Source: Alphaproteobacteria bacterium
GTDB lineage: Bacteria > Pseudomonadota > Alphaproteobacteria > Sphingomonadales > Sphingomonadaceae
Direction of reading: 5' to 3'
DNA: 64,000 nt
Assembly (NCBI GenBank): GCA_030426245.1
Contig: JAUHYZ010000002.1
Coordinates: forward strand, 1 to 64,000
Each line of letters begins with the position of its first letter. Position 1 is the stretch's first letter. A program made the translations under genes and the position numbers. A model generated the notes under the pieces. The model saw nothing but the letters and a program-made list of their open reading frames with translations. It was not told the origin of the DNA and ran no database searches. Shown here piece after piece: positions 23,744 through 33,097 of this stretch.

Positions 23744-25384
23744 TCAAGCTGCAATTTGTCGGTCCCCCAATGCCTTGTTGCCCAGAATGAGATCCGCTGC
23801 CTTCTCTCCGATCATGATCACCGGGGCATTGGTGTTGCCGCCGATGACGCGCGGCATAATGGAAGCGTCTGCCACCCGCAGTCCTTCCACGCCGCATACG
23901 CGCAATTGCGGATCGACCACTGCGTCGGGACCATTGCCCATTGCGCAAGTGCCGGAAGCATGGTGGGCCAGGACGCAGGTCTTGCGGTGAAATGCGTCGA
24001 TTTCCTCGTCCGTTTGCACATCTTTGCCCGGCATCAGCTCTTGGCCGCGCAGCGATGCGAGTGGTTCGGTCGCATAGAATTCGCGCATCTTCCGAACGGC
24101 GTCGCGCATGGTTTCGAGGTCCCGCGAGTCCTTGAACATATTGATATGGATACGTGGAGCTTCGGCTGGATCGGCGCTGCGCAAATGCATCGATCCGCGG
24201 CTCTTCGGCCGCAGCAGCACCGCGAAAGTCGACATTGCGTGTCCGGCGCCCTTGCGGATGAAGGGGAACCATACGCGTGCATCAAGCCGGGTAGGATAGA
24301 TGTTGGCCTTGATATCCGGGCGGTCGAGGCCATCCTTCGTGCGGATAAAGGCAAAACTCGTCACGGGCAGTTGGGCCGATGTCGAATTGATCCCCAGCGC
24401 GAATTTCGTAATCGTTGTCGCCAGGCGGTCGAAGCGCAGATTGCTCTCGAAGCCGATCGGCTGTTTCAGCTCATAGCCTATCCCGGTCAGCGGGTGTTCT
24501 TGCAGGTTGCGTCCGACACCGGGCAGATCCGCCACCATGTCGATGCCCAGACTGCGCAATTCGTCCGCCGGGCCAATCCCGGACAACATCAGAATCTTGG
24601 CCGAATTATATGTCCCGGCTGACAGGATCACTTCGCGTTTCGCTCGGACAACCTTCCGATCCCTGCCGTTCGCGATTTCCACGCCCACGGCGCGGCCGTT
24701 TTCCACGATGACGCGGGAGACCAGGCCGCCGGTGATGACTTTCAGATTCTTGCGGTCCATGACCGGGCGAAGATATTGAGACGCCGTGCTGGCGCGCCGG
24801 CCGTTCTCCACCGTCACTTCGGGCGGTGCGAATCCTTCCCCGGTATCGGCGCCATGCTGATCGTCGATAACCTTATAGCCCAGCTTGCGGGCAGTTTCGT
24901 TGGTCGCGTCAGTCAGCGGGCCGCTTGTGTCGATCGGGGAAACGGTAAGCGGCCCATTTGCGCCATGAAACTCGCTCTCGCCGCGCCAGCTGTTCTCGGA
25001 CCGACGGAAATAGGGCAGCACTTCGTCCCAACTCCAGCCGTCCGCGCCCAACTCTGCCCATTCATCGTAATCGCCCGGATGCCCCCGCGAATAGACCATG
25101 CCATTGATGGAAGATGTGCCGCCCAGGCATTTGCCGCGCGGAAGCCAGAGCTTGCGCCCGCCCAATTCTTCTTCAGGTTCGCTCCAGTACCCCCAGTTGA
25201 GGCGCTTCACGAATTGCAGCTGCATGAAAGTGAAGGGCAGCTTCATGAAGGGATGCCGATCTTGTCCGCCGGCCTCGATCAAAATCACGTTATTGTCAGG
25301 ATCGGCGGATAGCCGATTCGCCAGGACGCAGCCCGCAGAGCCTGCGCCCACAATTACGAAGTCGGCATTTTCGAAATCTGGCAT
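23744..25384 (-). CDS. GMC-family FAD oxidoreductase (choline/alcohol dehydrogenase-like)
   Basis: A 546-residue GMC oxidoreductase. FAD-binding VIVGAGSAGCVLANRLS at the N-terminus, the GMC signatures GKCLGGTSSINGMVYSRG and GTYNSAKILMLSGIGP, and catalytic residues in AHHASGTCAMG (His) and GNTNAPV (Asn). ATG at 25384 has GGGGAGG five bases upstream. It oxidises a primary alcohol to an aldehyde, passing electrons to oxygen or a quinone. It is divergent from an aldehyde dehydrogenase (25464), which makes an alcohol-to-acid sequence likely, as for side-chain oxidation in lignin dimer catabolism; the exact substrate is unknown. Confidence 0.87.
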   Translation of the reverse strand: MPDFENADFVIVGAGSAGCVLANRLSADPDNNVILIEAGGQDRHPFMKLPFTFMQLQFVKRLNWGYWSEPEEELGGRKLWLPRGKCLGGTSSINGMVYSRGHPGDYDEWAELGADGWSWDEVLPYFRRSENSWRGESEFHGANGPLTVSPIDTSGPLTDATNETARKLGYKVIDDQHGADTGEGFAPPEVTVENGRRASTASQYLRPVMDRKNLKVITGGLVSRVIVENGRAVGVEIANGRDRKVVRAKREVILSAGTYNSAKILMLSGIGPADELRSLGIDMVADLPGVGRNLQEHPLTGIGYELKQPIGFESNLRFDRLATTITKFALGINSTSAQLPVTSFAFIRTKDGLDRPDIKANIYPTRLDARVWFPFIRKGAGHAMSTFAVLLRPKSRGSMHLRSADPAEAPRIHINMFKDSRDLETMRDAVRKMREFYATEPLASLRGQELMPGKDVQTDEEIDAFHRKTCVLAHHASGTCAMGNGPDAVVDPQLRVCGVEGLRVADASIMPRVIGGNTNAPVIMIGEKAADLILGNKALGDRQIAA

Positions 25385-25411
25385 CGTATCCTCCCCTAAT
25401 CGTAATACGCG

Positions 25412-25424
25412 ATTGTAATACAAT
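25412..25424. promoter_or_regulatory. operator A-like site with variant core
   Basis: ATTG-TAATA-CAAT: perfect arms of the recurrent motif but a TAATA core, nearer to the TTGTATACAA form known for FCD-type GntR regulators. It lies between the divergent GMC oxidoreductase and aldehyde dehydrogenase genes. Confidence 0.5.
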
Positions 25425-25463
25425 TTCAAATGCGGCAAGTGAGGAAATGAAGGGAGCAGAACA

Positions 25464-26879
25464 CTGAAGGCTACACAATTCTATATCGATGGCGCGTGGG
25501 TGGACCCACACGGAACCGAAACGGTCGAAGTGTGCAGCCCCGCTACAGGTAAACGCGTAGGCACTGCCGCGATGGGCGACGCTGTGGATGCGGACCGCGC
25601 CGTGGCGGCCGCAGCGCGCGCATTTAAGAGCTGGTCGCTCAGCAGCGTCGAAGAACGCATGGCATTGCTGCAGCGAATGCGCGACGCCTTTGAGCGCAAG
25701 GCACCTGAGATTGCGGCCCATCTCGTGCGGGAGACGGGGCTTACAACCATGATGGCCAATGGCCAGAGCCACATGGCGTTCACACATTTCGATGGCGTCA
25801 TGGATTTCCTGCCGACTTACGAGTTCTCCAGCAAATCGGATGAAAGAGTCGAACTGGTGAAAGTGCCGGTGGGCGTCGTTGTCGCGATCACAAGCTGGAA
25901 CGCGCCGGTCAGTCAGATGCTGTGCAAGGCCGTGCCGGCAATCGCTGCAGGTTGCACGGTGGTGGTCAAGCCGAGCGAGCAGGCGCCGCTGTGCGGTATC
26001 ATGCTGGCGGAAGCTATGTCTGAAGCAGGCATTCCCGATGGCGTGTTCAACCTGCTCAACGGCGGGGGAGCGGATTGCGGTCATCGGCTGGCTGAGCATC
26101 CGGACGTGGCGATGGTTTCCATGACCGGCTCGGTTCCAGGCGGCGGTGCCGTTGCGCAGGCTGCCGCGCCTACCATCAAGCGGGTGCATCAGGAACTGGG
26201 CGGGAAATCGCCCAATATCCTGCTGCCTGATGCCGATTTTCCCGACGCCGTTGCCAAGGGCGTATTGGTTGGCATGATGAATGCTGGGCAGACCTGCGCA
26301 GCGCCGACACGCATGATCGTGCCCGAAGATCGCTTTGAAGAAGTTGCCGAATTGGCGGTGGAAGCGGCCAACAATATCGTTGTCGGCCCGCCGGATCAGG
26401 AAGGCGTCACTTTCGGTCCGCTCTCCAACGAAGCGCAATTCAAGCGCGTGAATTCGATCATCGAGCAGGCTGTTGCGGATGGCCAGCCGATGCTTGTGGG
26501 CGGCCTTGGCCGGCCCGAAGGCCTCGAGACAGGTTATTACGTCAAACCGACGATTTTCGGACCGGTCGATGTGGATTCCTACATCGCGCAGGAAGAGATC
26601 TTCGGACCTGTCCTGTGCATAATGACCTATAAGGACGAAGCAGATGCGATCCGCATCGCCAATGCCACTCGCTTTGGCCTGTCTGCCTATATCGAAAGCG
26701 CGGACCTGCAAGCGGCGCGGCGTGTCGCCGGGGCAATCGATTCGGGATATGTGAATATCAACTACCCGCCATGGAGCCCGGCCGCTCCATTCGGCGGCTT
26801 CAAGCAATCGGGCAATGGCAAGCAATATGGTGTCTGGGGATTCGAGGAATTCCTCGAAACCAAGGCAATCGTGGTCTGA
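25464..26879 (+). CDS. aldehyde dehydrogenase, probable CTG start
   Basis: A 471-residue ALDH: WNAPVSQML cofactor region, catalytic Glu in HQELGGKSPN, catalytic Cys in NAGQTCAAP and C-terminal PFGGFKQSGNGKQ. The conserved N-terminal strand FYIDGAWVDP lies upstream of the first ATG/GTG/TTG codon (GTG at 25500). The frame has a TGA at 25440 and no standard start before 25500, so the start is most likely CTG at 25464, with AAGGGAG seven bases before it. It oxidises an aldehyde, plausibly the product of the divergent GMC enzyme, to the acid with NAD(P). Confidence 0.85.
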   Translation: MKATQFYIDGAWVDPHGTETVEVCSPATGKRVGTAAMGDAVDADRAVAAAARAFKSWSLSSVEERMALLQRMRDAFERKAPEIAAHLVRETGLTTMMANGQSHMAFTHFDGVMDFLPTYEFSSKSDERVELVKVPVGVVVAITSWNAPVSQMLCKAVPAIAAGCTVVVKPSEQAPLCGIMLAEAMSEAGIPDGVFNLLNGGGADCGHRLAEHPDVAMVSMTGSVPGGGAVAQAAAPTIKRVHQELGGKSPNILLPDADFPDAVAKGVLVGMMNAGQTCAAPTRMIVPEDRFEEVAELAVEAANNIVVGPPDQEGVTFGPLSNEAQFKRVNSIIEQAVADGQPMLVGGLGRPEGLETGYYVKPTIFGPVDVDSYIAQEEIFGPVLCIMTYKDEADAIRIANATRFGLSAYIESADLQAARRVAGAIDSGYVNINYPPWSPAAPFGGFKQSGNGKQYGVWGFEEFLETKAIVV

Positions 26880-26892
26880 GCGAGAGGTAATT

Positions 26893-27666
26893 ATGGCAAG
26901 CGGAAAGAACGCAGCAGTCGTCACGGGGTCTGCAGGCGGGCTGGGGGCAGCCTTTGCCGAGCAGCTAGCGGAGGATGGCTATTCAGTCGCCGTGGTCGAC
27001 ATCAAGGATGGCACGGACACCGTCGAGCGCATTCGTGCCGCAGGCGGTACTGCAGAGAGCTTCACCTGCGACATGACAAGCCCCGAAGCCGTCGAGCAAC
27101 TGGGCAATGATGTGGCGGCAAAACTGGGAGCGGTTGACGTCCTGGTGAATAACGCTGGACGGTATGACAATTGCGCCTTTGCCGACATGACTTACGAAAT
27201 CTGGCGTACGGCCATGGCGCTTAATCTCGATGGCATGTTCCTGGCCTGCAAGGCATTCGCACCAGGCATGCGCGAGCGCGGTTGGGGACGGATCATCAAT
27301 ATCGCATCCAACTCCACCTTCCTGGCCCCGCCGGGAATGGCCCAGTACATTGCGTCGAAATCAGGTTCGATCGGATTGACGCGCGCGTTGGCAAGCGAAT
27401 TTGGCCCAGACGGCGTGACTGTAAATGCGGTCGCTCCCGGACCGGTCAAGACGGACCAGCTCCGTCATGCCTATGCACGCGATTTTGCTGGCGGCGATGC
27501 CTCGGGTTTTGAGGACTTTATGACCGCCATGGCACAGAATCAGTCGATCAAACGTTATGCGACGCCGGAGGATGTGACCGGGCTGGTGTCATTTCTCGCC
27601 AGCGAGACTTCTACCATGGTCACCGGCCAGACCATCGTGTGTGACGGGGGCTGGGCCAGGGTCTGA
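26893..27666 (+). CDS. short-chain dehydrogenase/reductase (FabG-like)
   Basis: A 257-residue classical SDR: VVTGSAGGLGAAF, NNAGRYD, Ser in NIASNSTF and YIASK, ending in CDGGWARV as FabG-like enzymes do. ATG at 26893 has GAGAGG upstream and lies 13 bases after the aldehyde dehydrogenase, so they form an operon. It probably oxidises or reduces a secondary alcohol/ketone intermediate. Confidence 0.87.
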   Translation: MASGKNAAVVTGSAGGLGAAFAEQLAEDGYSVAVVDIKDGTDTVERIRAAGGTAESFTCDMTSPEAVEQLGNDVAAKLGAVDVLVNNAGRYDNCAFADMTYEIWRTAMALNLDGMFLACKAFAPGMRERGWGRIINIASNSTFLAPPGMAQYIASKSGSIGLTRALASEFGPDGVTVNAVAPGPVKTDQLRHAYARDFAGGDASGFEDFMTAMAQNQSIKRYATPEDVTGLVSFLASETSTMVTGQTIVCDGGWARV

Positions 27667-27706
27667 TTGACCCCGCGGCCTCGCCAAAATCCTAGTCGGA
27701 CGTCTT

Positions 27707-27738
27707 AAAACGGCAGGGCAGCACGCCCTGCCGTTTTT
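27707..27738. terminator. bidirectional rho-independent terminator
   Basis: AAAACGGCAGGGC and GCCCTGCCGTTTT form a 13-pair stem with a five-base loop between the convergent SDR and PQQ dehydrogenase genes; T-runs follow on both strands. Confidence 0.9.
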
Positions 27739-27741
27739 CGC

Positions 27742-29889
27742 TTAATGCGTCTGGTGCGAGCGGGGCCCTTCATAATCGTCTTCGCCCTTGCGGCGTGCGA
27801 TGATGTCATTGACCACGAAGGCCTTGATCGCGGCGATCTCGCGATCGCTGAGCTGCGCAGAAAAATTACCCATCCCGCCATAGGCCAATGCGCCGTTGGC
27901 AACGATGGCGTCAAAGGCGTTGATCGTTGCAGGCTGCATGTTCCACAGGTCAGGATAGACGCTCACTGCTCCGCCCATCACGTGGCATCGGCTGCAATGT
28001 TCCAGATACAGTTCCCGGCCATGTTCGAAGGTGGAATTTGAAACCCGGATGGGGGAGGGCATAGGCGATTGTTCAGCCGCGGTGCGTTTGGGCGGCAGAG
28101 GAATTTCCTTACCGTCCAGCTTGAGCACGATCAGGCGCTGATAGTTCTCATATTGCGAACCGACCACATCGGGCGCGAAGAAGCCGCCCTGGGGGCCGCC
28201 TGCGCCCGCCAGTATCGCAAGGTATTGTTCGCCATCCAGTTCATAGGTCATGGGCGCAGCCATCATCACGGTGCCAATGAAGATATGCGCAACCTGTTCG
28301 CCCGAAGCGGCGTCATAAGCGTCCAGATAGCCCGCAGCCGTGCCTTGGAAGACAAGATCGCCAGCCACCATTGTCCCGCCATTGATGAAAGTCAGCGGTT
28401 CCGACATCCAGCGCGCTTCGCCTGTCTTCGGATCCCAGGCCTTCAGACGGCCTTCGAACGAACTCTGTTCGCGCCCGGCGAGAGCTTCTTCGGAGAATGG
28501 CGGGAAGGTCCCTTCGGCAAGCTGATTGTTATAGCCTGGTTTGAAGACGGCATCGCCCTCTGCCTTGGTCTGCATTCCGGTTTCGTAAACCGGGATATAG
28601 ACCAGACCTGTGCGCGGGCTGAAAGCCATAGGCTGCCATCCGTGGCCACCGGCGCCACTGGGCCAGATAAGCACCGGATCGTCCTTGTAAATGACGTCCG
28701 GGTTCATGATCGGACGCCCGGTTTCCATGTCCACGCCCTTGTTCCAGTTGATCCGGGTATATGGATCGGCCCGCAGCAATTCGCCGGTTTCCCGGTCAAG
28801 AACATAGAACATTCCGTTCTTCGGAGCCTGCATCAAAACCTTGCGGTTTTCTCCGTCGATTTCCATGTCGGCCAGCACCATCGGAGCAGTGGCCGTGAAA
28901 TCCCAGCTGTCGCCTGGCGTCTGCTGATAATACCACTTCATCCGGCCGGTCTTGGCATTGACGGCCACAATCGAGGTGAGAAATAGCTGGTCGGTGATCT
29001 TGCCGCTGGCACTGCGCTTCCATGCCGGGTGCGGCCCACCGTTGCCGAATCCCAGATATGCAGTGTCCGTTTCCGGATCGTAGGCGAGCCCGTTCCAAGC
29101 GGTTCCGCCGAGGCCCAGATGCCAGTAGCTGTCTTCGGGCCAGGTTTCGCGAGCAAGCGTGACTTCCGGTGTCTCGTCGGGTCCGTCCTTAGGATCGCCG
29201 GGGACTGCCCAGAAGCGCCATTCCTGTTCGCCCGTCTCGATGTCATAGGCGGTGACATAGCCGCGTGCGCCCATTTCGGCGCCGGCATTGCCGATCATGA
29301 CAACGTCACCGGCGATCTGCGGAGCGCCCGTGCTCGAATAGTTCCAATGCCGGTCGTAAAAGGTGTCTACTTTCCAGACCTGTTCGCCCGTATTCATGTC
29401 CAGCGCATAGAGATATCCATCGAGCGCGCCGACGAATACTTTGCCGTCGGCGATCGCGATGCCGCGATTGACGACGCCGCAGCAGGTGTTGAGCGCATAT
29501 TGCCCGTCCGCATCGGTATCGAACATCCACACTTGCTCGCCGGTGCGGGCATCGATGGCATAAGCCTCGCCCCAGGGGCCGGAGAAGAACAGTTTCCCGT
29601 CCATCATCACGGGCGTGCTTTGCGGCGCATAATGCGTGCGGCCGCGAATGAGGAAGTCGGTGAACTCGAATGCCAGGCCGAGTTGGTCGACATTGCCGGC
29701 ATTGATTCCATCCAGCGGAGTGAAATAGCTGTCACCCATGTCACGGCCGGGGCGGGGCCAGGCACCTGCTTCGTCCGGCGCGCCCAGGAGCGACGCATCG
29801 CTAGCGTCGGAACCGCCCGAGCAGGCCGAAAGCAAAAGGCCGAGCGCAGCAGCGCTTGCCGTAACAAGACGTGTCAAAGAACGGGACAT
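27742..29889 (-). CDS. PQQ-dependent alcohol dehydrogenase with C-terminal cytochrome c domain (quinohaemoprotein), lipoprotein
   Basis: A 715-residue protein. A lipoprotein signal (ALGLLLSACSGG) is followed by an eight-bladed PQQ propeller with the adjacent-Cys motif NTCCGVVNRG, the catalytic Asp in PGDSWDFTA and typical W-motifs, then a C-terminal haem c domain (CSRCHVMGG). The catalytic Asp is followed by Phe-Thr, not by the extra Asp of lanthanide enzymes, so calcium is the predicted metal. ATG at 29889 is taken because the longer frame overlaps the upstream gene and lacks a leading signal. It oxidises an alcohol in the periplasm. It lies 13 bases after a Rieske gene. Confidence 0.88.
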   Translation of the reverse strand: MSRSLTRLVTASAAALGLLLSACSGGSDASDASLLGAPDEAGAWPRPGRDMGDSYFTPLDGINAGNVDQLGLAFEFTDFLIRGRTHYAPQSTPVMMDGKLFFSGPWGEAYAIDARTGEQVWMFDTDADGQYALNTCCGVVNRGIAIADGKVFVGALDGYLYALDMNTGEQVWKVDTFYDRHWNYSSTGAPQIAGDVVMIGNAGAEMGARGYVTAYDIETGEQEWRFWAVPGDPKDGPDETPEVTLARETWPEDSYWHLGLGGTAWNGLAYDPETDTAYLGFGNGGPHPAWKRSASGKITDQLFLTSIVAVNAKTGRMKWYYQQTPGDSWDFTATAPMVLADMEIDGENRKVLMQAPKNGMFYVLDRETGELLRADPYTRINWNKGVDMETGRPIMNPDVIYKDDPVLIWPSGAGGHGWQPMAFSPRTGLVYIPVYETGMQTKAEGDAVFKPGYNNQLAEGTFPPFSEEALAGREQSSFEGRLKAWDPKTGEARWMSEPLTFINGGTMVAGDLVFQGTAAGYLDAYDAASGEQVAHIFIGTVMMAAPMTYELDGEQYLAILAGAGGPQGGFFAPDVVGSQYENYQRLIVLKLDGKEIPLPPKRTAAEQSPMPSPIRVSNSTFEHGRELYLEHCSRCHVMGGAVSVYPDLWNMQPATINAFDAIVANGALAYGGMGNFSAQLSDREIAAIKAFVVNDIIARRKGEDDYEGPRSHQTH

Positions 29890-29902
29890 TTCGCTGGTTA
29901 TC

Positions 29903-30970
29903 CTACTCGGCCGCGATGGCTGTTTCTTCAGCCTGTTCGGCATCCAGAAGCTCGCGGATGATTCTCCGCGCCATGACCGGAGCAGCATCAGTCTTCAGCA
30001 AGACGGGATTGAGCGAGTCGAGATCGCCGGTATTGCCCATGCGCTGCTGGACGGCTTCGATCATCGGTTCGTCCTGCGTGCGGAATGCAATATTGAGCAC
30101 ATCCATCAAAGCGATATCGATTTCTTCTTCGTCACGCAGGAGGTTACGCGCTGCAGCGAAGAAATAGTGGCAGGTCGTTTCCGTCTCGGGCGTGATGCAA
30201 TGCGCCTGCGGAAAGCAGAAGCCTTCTAGGTCGTCTTGCCCCTCGAGTTTCGAACCATTGTCGAAATTGATCAGCGCTGGCGGATACCAATGCATATGGG
30301 TGCGCGTCTCGCAGGGCACATCGGGAAAACCGAACAGGTCAATTGTGGCCTGATTGGGGGGCAGGCCATTCCGGACCCTGTGATAGTGGACGGTGTTTCC
30401 GTCGCGCTCCGTCTTTGTGGTGGTTGCCGCCAATTGCTGTTCTGGCGTGACGCCGGTAATCTTGAAGCCGGGATGCAGATAGGGCGCATGCGTGAGGTCG
30501 AGCAGGTTGTCGGTAACAAGCTGATAGTTGCCCTTCACATACAGAACACCCGTGAGCACCTTCCAGGTGTCGTCATCTTCCAGGAAGTGGAAGTGCGGTA
30601 GCAGCGACGGATCGGCCAGCTCCGGATCGCCCGGCCACAGCCAAACGAAACCATAGCGTTCATAGACATGGAAGCTATCGATATCCGCGGCTTTCAGCGC
30701 TTTGCCGTCATTATGCGGGTTGGCCGTGCACTTGCCGGAACAATCGAACCGCAGGCCGTGATAGCCGCACTGAATTTCGTCGCCCACGAGCGTGCCGATG
30801 GAAAGAGGTGCAAAGCGATGCGAGCAGCGATCGAGCAGGGCGACCGGTGTTCCGTCTTCCTTGCGATAGAAGACCATCGGAATATCAAGTATGGTACGCG
30901 CGATCGGCTCGCGGCCGACCTCATCCGAAAAGGCAGCGGCATACCAGCAGTTTTTCAAGAACACGCTCAA
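29903..30970 (-). CDS. Rieske non-haem iron oxygenase, VanA/dicamba-demethylase type
   Basis: A 355-residue oxygenase. Rieske ligands CSHRFAPLS and CGYHGLRFD, mononuclear iron site DNLLDLTHAPYLHPGF. The KNCWYAAAFSDEV start is typical of VanA-type O-demethylases. GGAGG five bases before TTG at 30970 supports that start; GTG at 30964 is an alternative. These enzymes oxidise a methoxy group, releasing formaldehyde, and need an external ferredoxin/reductase; a ferredoxin is at 43906. It is coupled to the PQQ dehydrogenase and divergent from the 31098 operon. A paralogue is at 35444. Confidence 0.87.
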   Translation of the reverse strand: MSVFLKNCWYAAAFSDEVGREPIARTILDIPMVFYRKEDGTPVALLDRCSHRFAPLSIGTLVGDEIQCGYHGLRFDCSGKCTANPHNDGKALKAADIDSFHVYERYGFVWLWPGDPELADPSLLPHFHFLEDDDTWKVLTGVLYVKGNYQLVTDNLLDLTHAPYLHPGFKITGVTPEQQLAATTTKTERDGNTVHYHRVRNGLPPNQATIDLFGFPDVPCETRTHMHWYPPALINFDNGSKLEGQDDLEGFCFPQAHCITPETETTCHYFFAAARNLLRDEEEIDIALMDVLNIAFRTQDEPMIEAVQQRMGNTGDLDSLNPVLLKTDAAPVMARRIIRELLDAEQAEETAIAAE

Positions 30971-31046
30971 GACATCCTCCGTTTGCGTTCCTCTAGGCCG
31001 TTTTGCCATTCGGCATGCAAAAATGGCCACAATGTTTCCCGATAGG

Positions 31047-31059
31047 ATTGACTAACAAC
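31047..31059. promoter_or_regulatory. operator A site
   Basis: ATTG-ACTAA-CAAC, one base off the consensus, lies in the region between the divergent Rieske gene (30970) and MFS gene (31098). Confidence 0.6.
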
Positions 31060-31097
31060 ATTTGCTACCACAAAGTTGCGCCTCTTGGGAGAGCAAA

Positions 31098-32456
31098 ATG
31101 GCAGAAGTGGTTCTGGACGGGGCTAAAAACGAAATGCCGGGCAAAGCCGGCAAGGTGGAGAAGCGCCATATTCTCGCGCTGATCATTCTTTCGTTTATTT
31201 TTGGCATCAACACCGTCGACCGTAACATGTTTGGTCTGCTTTTGCCGCAGATTCAACAAGATATACCGATGTCGGACACCGTGCTGGGCATCCTGATGGG
31301 GCCTGCATTCGTAATCGTCTATTCCGTGGCCGGTGTACCGCTTGCATGGTTGGCGGACAGGACCGGGCGCCGCAACATCATCGTGATCGGTCTGACTTTC
31401 TGGAGCGGTGTGATCGCGGCGACGGGGTTTGCGACCAACATGATTCATATGCTGGTTGCACGTATCGCTTTGGGTGTCGGGGAGGCGAGCAATCTGGCTC
31501 CCAGCTCCGCGCTGATCGGCGACATGTTCCGGGAGCGTCGGCGAGTGATGGCCATGGCCGTGTTCACTGCTGGCGGGCCGCTGGCGATCATGATCTTCTA
31601 CCCGATACTGGGGTGGGTGGCTTCCAACTATGGCTGGCGGCCTGCCTATCCGATGATGGCTGTTATCGGCATTGTCATGGCTCTTCTGACCCTGATCGTC
31701 GTGCGAGACACCAAGCAGGGCAAGGATACGACAAGCGCTTCCCAGGATGGCACGGCAACGCAAGCGGCCGACAAGAAGGACGATGAGCCGGCGCCGACCT
31801 TCGGCAAGACCGCACGCACCGTTTTTGGAACCAAGAAGTTTCTGCTGTTCGTCGTGGGCGGAACAATGGTCGGCCTCAACTATTCCGCACTCCTGACTTG
31901 GATGCCCACATTCTTCCTGCGCGTGCACGACATGGATGCCCAGGCGACCGGCGTGTTGCTGGGCACCTATAAGGGGCTGTTCGGCGTTGTTGCGGCGATA
32001 ACCGGCGGTCTTATCGTTACCTGGCTGATGCGTTTCGATAATCGCTGGCTTGCATGGTCGCCTGCGGCACTGTGCGCAGCAATGGTTCCCTCGCAAATGA
32101 TGCTGCTTCTCTCGGATTCGCCGATCATGTGGCAGATCGGGCTTGCAGTGGAGACGATGGCATTGGCGTGCATCAATCCGTGTCTGTTCGCGCTATTGGT
32201 AACCTTGCTCAACCCGAAAATACGGGCCACGGGCACTGCCTTGTATCTCCTGATTTTCAATCTTGTGGGGCAGAGCCTTGGCCCGCCCTTGATCGGTGCG
32301 CTCAATGACGGCCCGCTTGCGCATCTGGGCGGGGACGCAATCCGCTACTCCTTGCTCGCAGCACCGATCTCCATAGCACTGAGCGCGACCTTGCTGTTCG
32401 TCCTTTCCTTCATGATTGACCGGGAACAGGCGAAAGAAGAGGATACGTTCGCATGA
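31098..32456 (+). CDS. MFS transporter, spinster-like subgroup
   Basis: A 452-residue 12-helix carrier. NTVDRNMFGLLLPQIQQ ends helix 1 and WLADRTGRRN forms loop 2-3; a hydrophilic loop rich in Lys/Asp/Ala near residue 220 separates the halves. GGGAGAG precedes ATG at 31098. Its stop overlaps the start of a cytochrome c gene (ATGA). It resembles the carrier at 500-1798. Uptake of the substrate of the adjacent oxygenase or dehydrogenase is a reasonable inference. Confidence 0.87.
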   Translation: MAEVVLDGAKNEMPGKAGKVEKRHILALIILSFIFGINTVDRNMFGLLLPQIQQDIPMSDTVLGILMGPAFVIVYSVAGVPLAWLADRTGRRNIIVIGLTFWSGVIAATGFATNMIHMLVARIALGVGEASNLAPSSALIGDMFRERRRVMAMAVFTAGGPLAIMIFYPILGWVASNYGWRPAYPMMAVIGIVMALLTLIVVRDTKQGKDTTSASQDGTATQAADKKDDEPAPTFGKTARTVFGTKKFLLFVVGGTMVGLNYSALLTWMPTFFLRVHDMDAQATGVLLGTYKGLFGVVAAITGGLIVTWLMRFDNRWLAWSPAALCAAMVPSQMMLLLSDSPIMWQIGLAVETMALACINPCLFALLVTLLNPKIRATGTALYLLIFNLVGQSLGPPLIGALNDGPLAHLGGDAIRYSLLAAPISIALSATLLFVLSFMIDREQAKEEDTFA

Positions 32457-33097
32457 GTTCCAACAGTCGCTACATGCCAAGCTTGCTACTTGGTGCGGCA
32501 GCGAGTTTGCTGCTGGTCGGTGCGGCAAGCGATGCGGGCACGCCGCAGCCGACAAAGGTTTCCTGGCGTGTTCCAGAGGCAGACCTGGCGAATGGGGAGG
32601 CGATCGCCCAGACCTGCATGACGTGTCATCAGGCCGGTGCGCCTCGGCTCGATCCACCGACAGCCAAGCTCTATCGCCAACGAAGGAGCTATGTGTTCTT
32701 CGCGCTGCTCGAATTCAAAGACGGCACCCGCGAAAACGCACTGATGCAGCCCTTTGTGGACCCGCTGAGCGAGCAGGATATGCGCGATGTCGCTGCCTAT
32801 ATTGCAGGCGAGGAACTGAACCAGCCTCCCAGGGCCCGCACCGATTTGCCTGGCTATGCAAAGGCAGTGCGGGACTGCGCCTGGTGCCACGGCGAGACCG
32901 GGATCGGCGAGCTGGAAGGCATGCCCATTCTGACCGGGCAGGACCCTGAATATCTGAAGGCGGCGCTTGCCGAATTCCTGGACGGTACCCGCAAGGAACC
33001 AACGATGAGCAGCGTCATCAAGGACGTCGACCCGGCCGATTTCGACGATCTTGTCGAATACTACGCTGCCCACGAATGGCTGGAGCACAATCCATGA
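32453..33097 (+). CDS. dihaem cytochrome c (c4-like), periplasmic
   Basis: A 214-residue protein with an N-terminal signal peptide (LLLGAAASLLLVGAASDAG) and two haem motifs, CMTCHQAG and CAWCHGET, about 95 residues apart, each followed by a Met-containing region. The layout is that of dihaem cytochrome c4. It is a good electron acceptor candidate for the PQQ-haem dehydrogenase encoded divergently at 27742. Both ends overlap neighbours by ATGA, so production is tied to the carrier and the SUMF1-like lipoprotein. Confidence 0.85.
   Translation: MSSNSRYMPSLLLGAAASLLLVGAASDAGTPQPTKVSWRVPEADLANGEAIAQTCMTCHQAGAPRLDPPTAKLYRQRRSYVFFALLEFKDGTRENALMQPFVDPLSEQDMRDVAAYIAGEELNQPPRARTDLPGYAKAVRDCAWCHGETGIGELEGMPILTGQDPEYLKAALAEFLDGTRKEPTMSSVIKDVDPADFDDLVEYYAAHEWLEHNP

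Noticed and set aside
25296-26924. Long minus-strand open frame (542 codons) opposite the aldehyde dehydrogenase
   Set aside because: It is the mirror of a clear ALDH gene with all catalytic motifs; the translation is rich in His, Arg and Cys with no recognisable domain, as expected for an antisense shadow in high-GC DNA.
27742-29889. PQQ dehydrogenase as a lanthanide-dependent enzyme
   Set aside because: The position two residues after the catalytic Asp is Thr, not the extra Asp of XoxF/ExaF-type enzymes.
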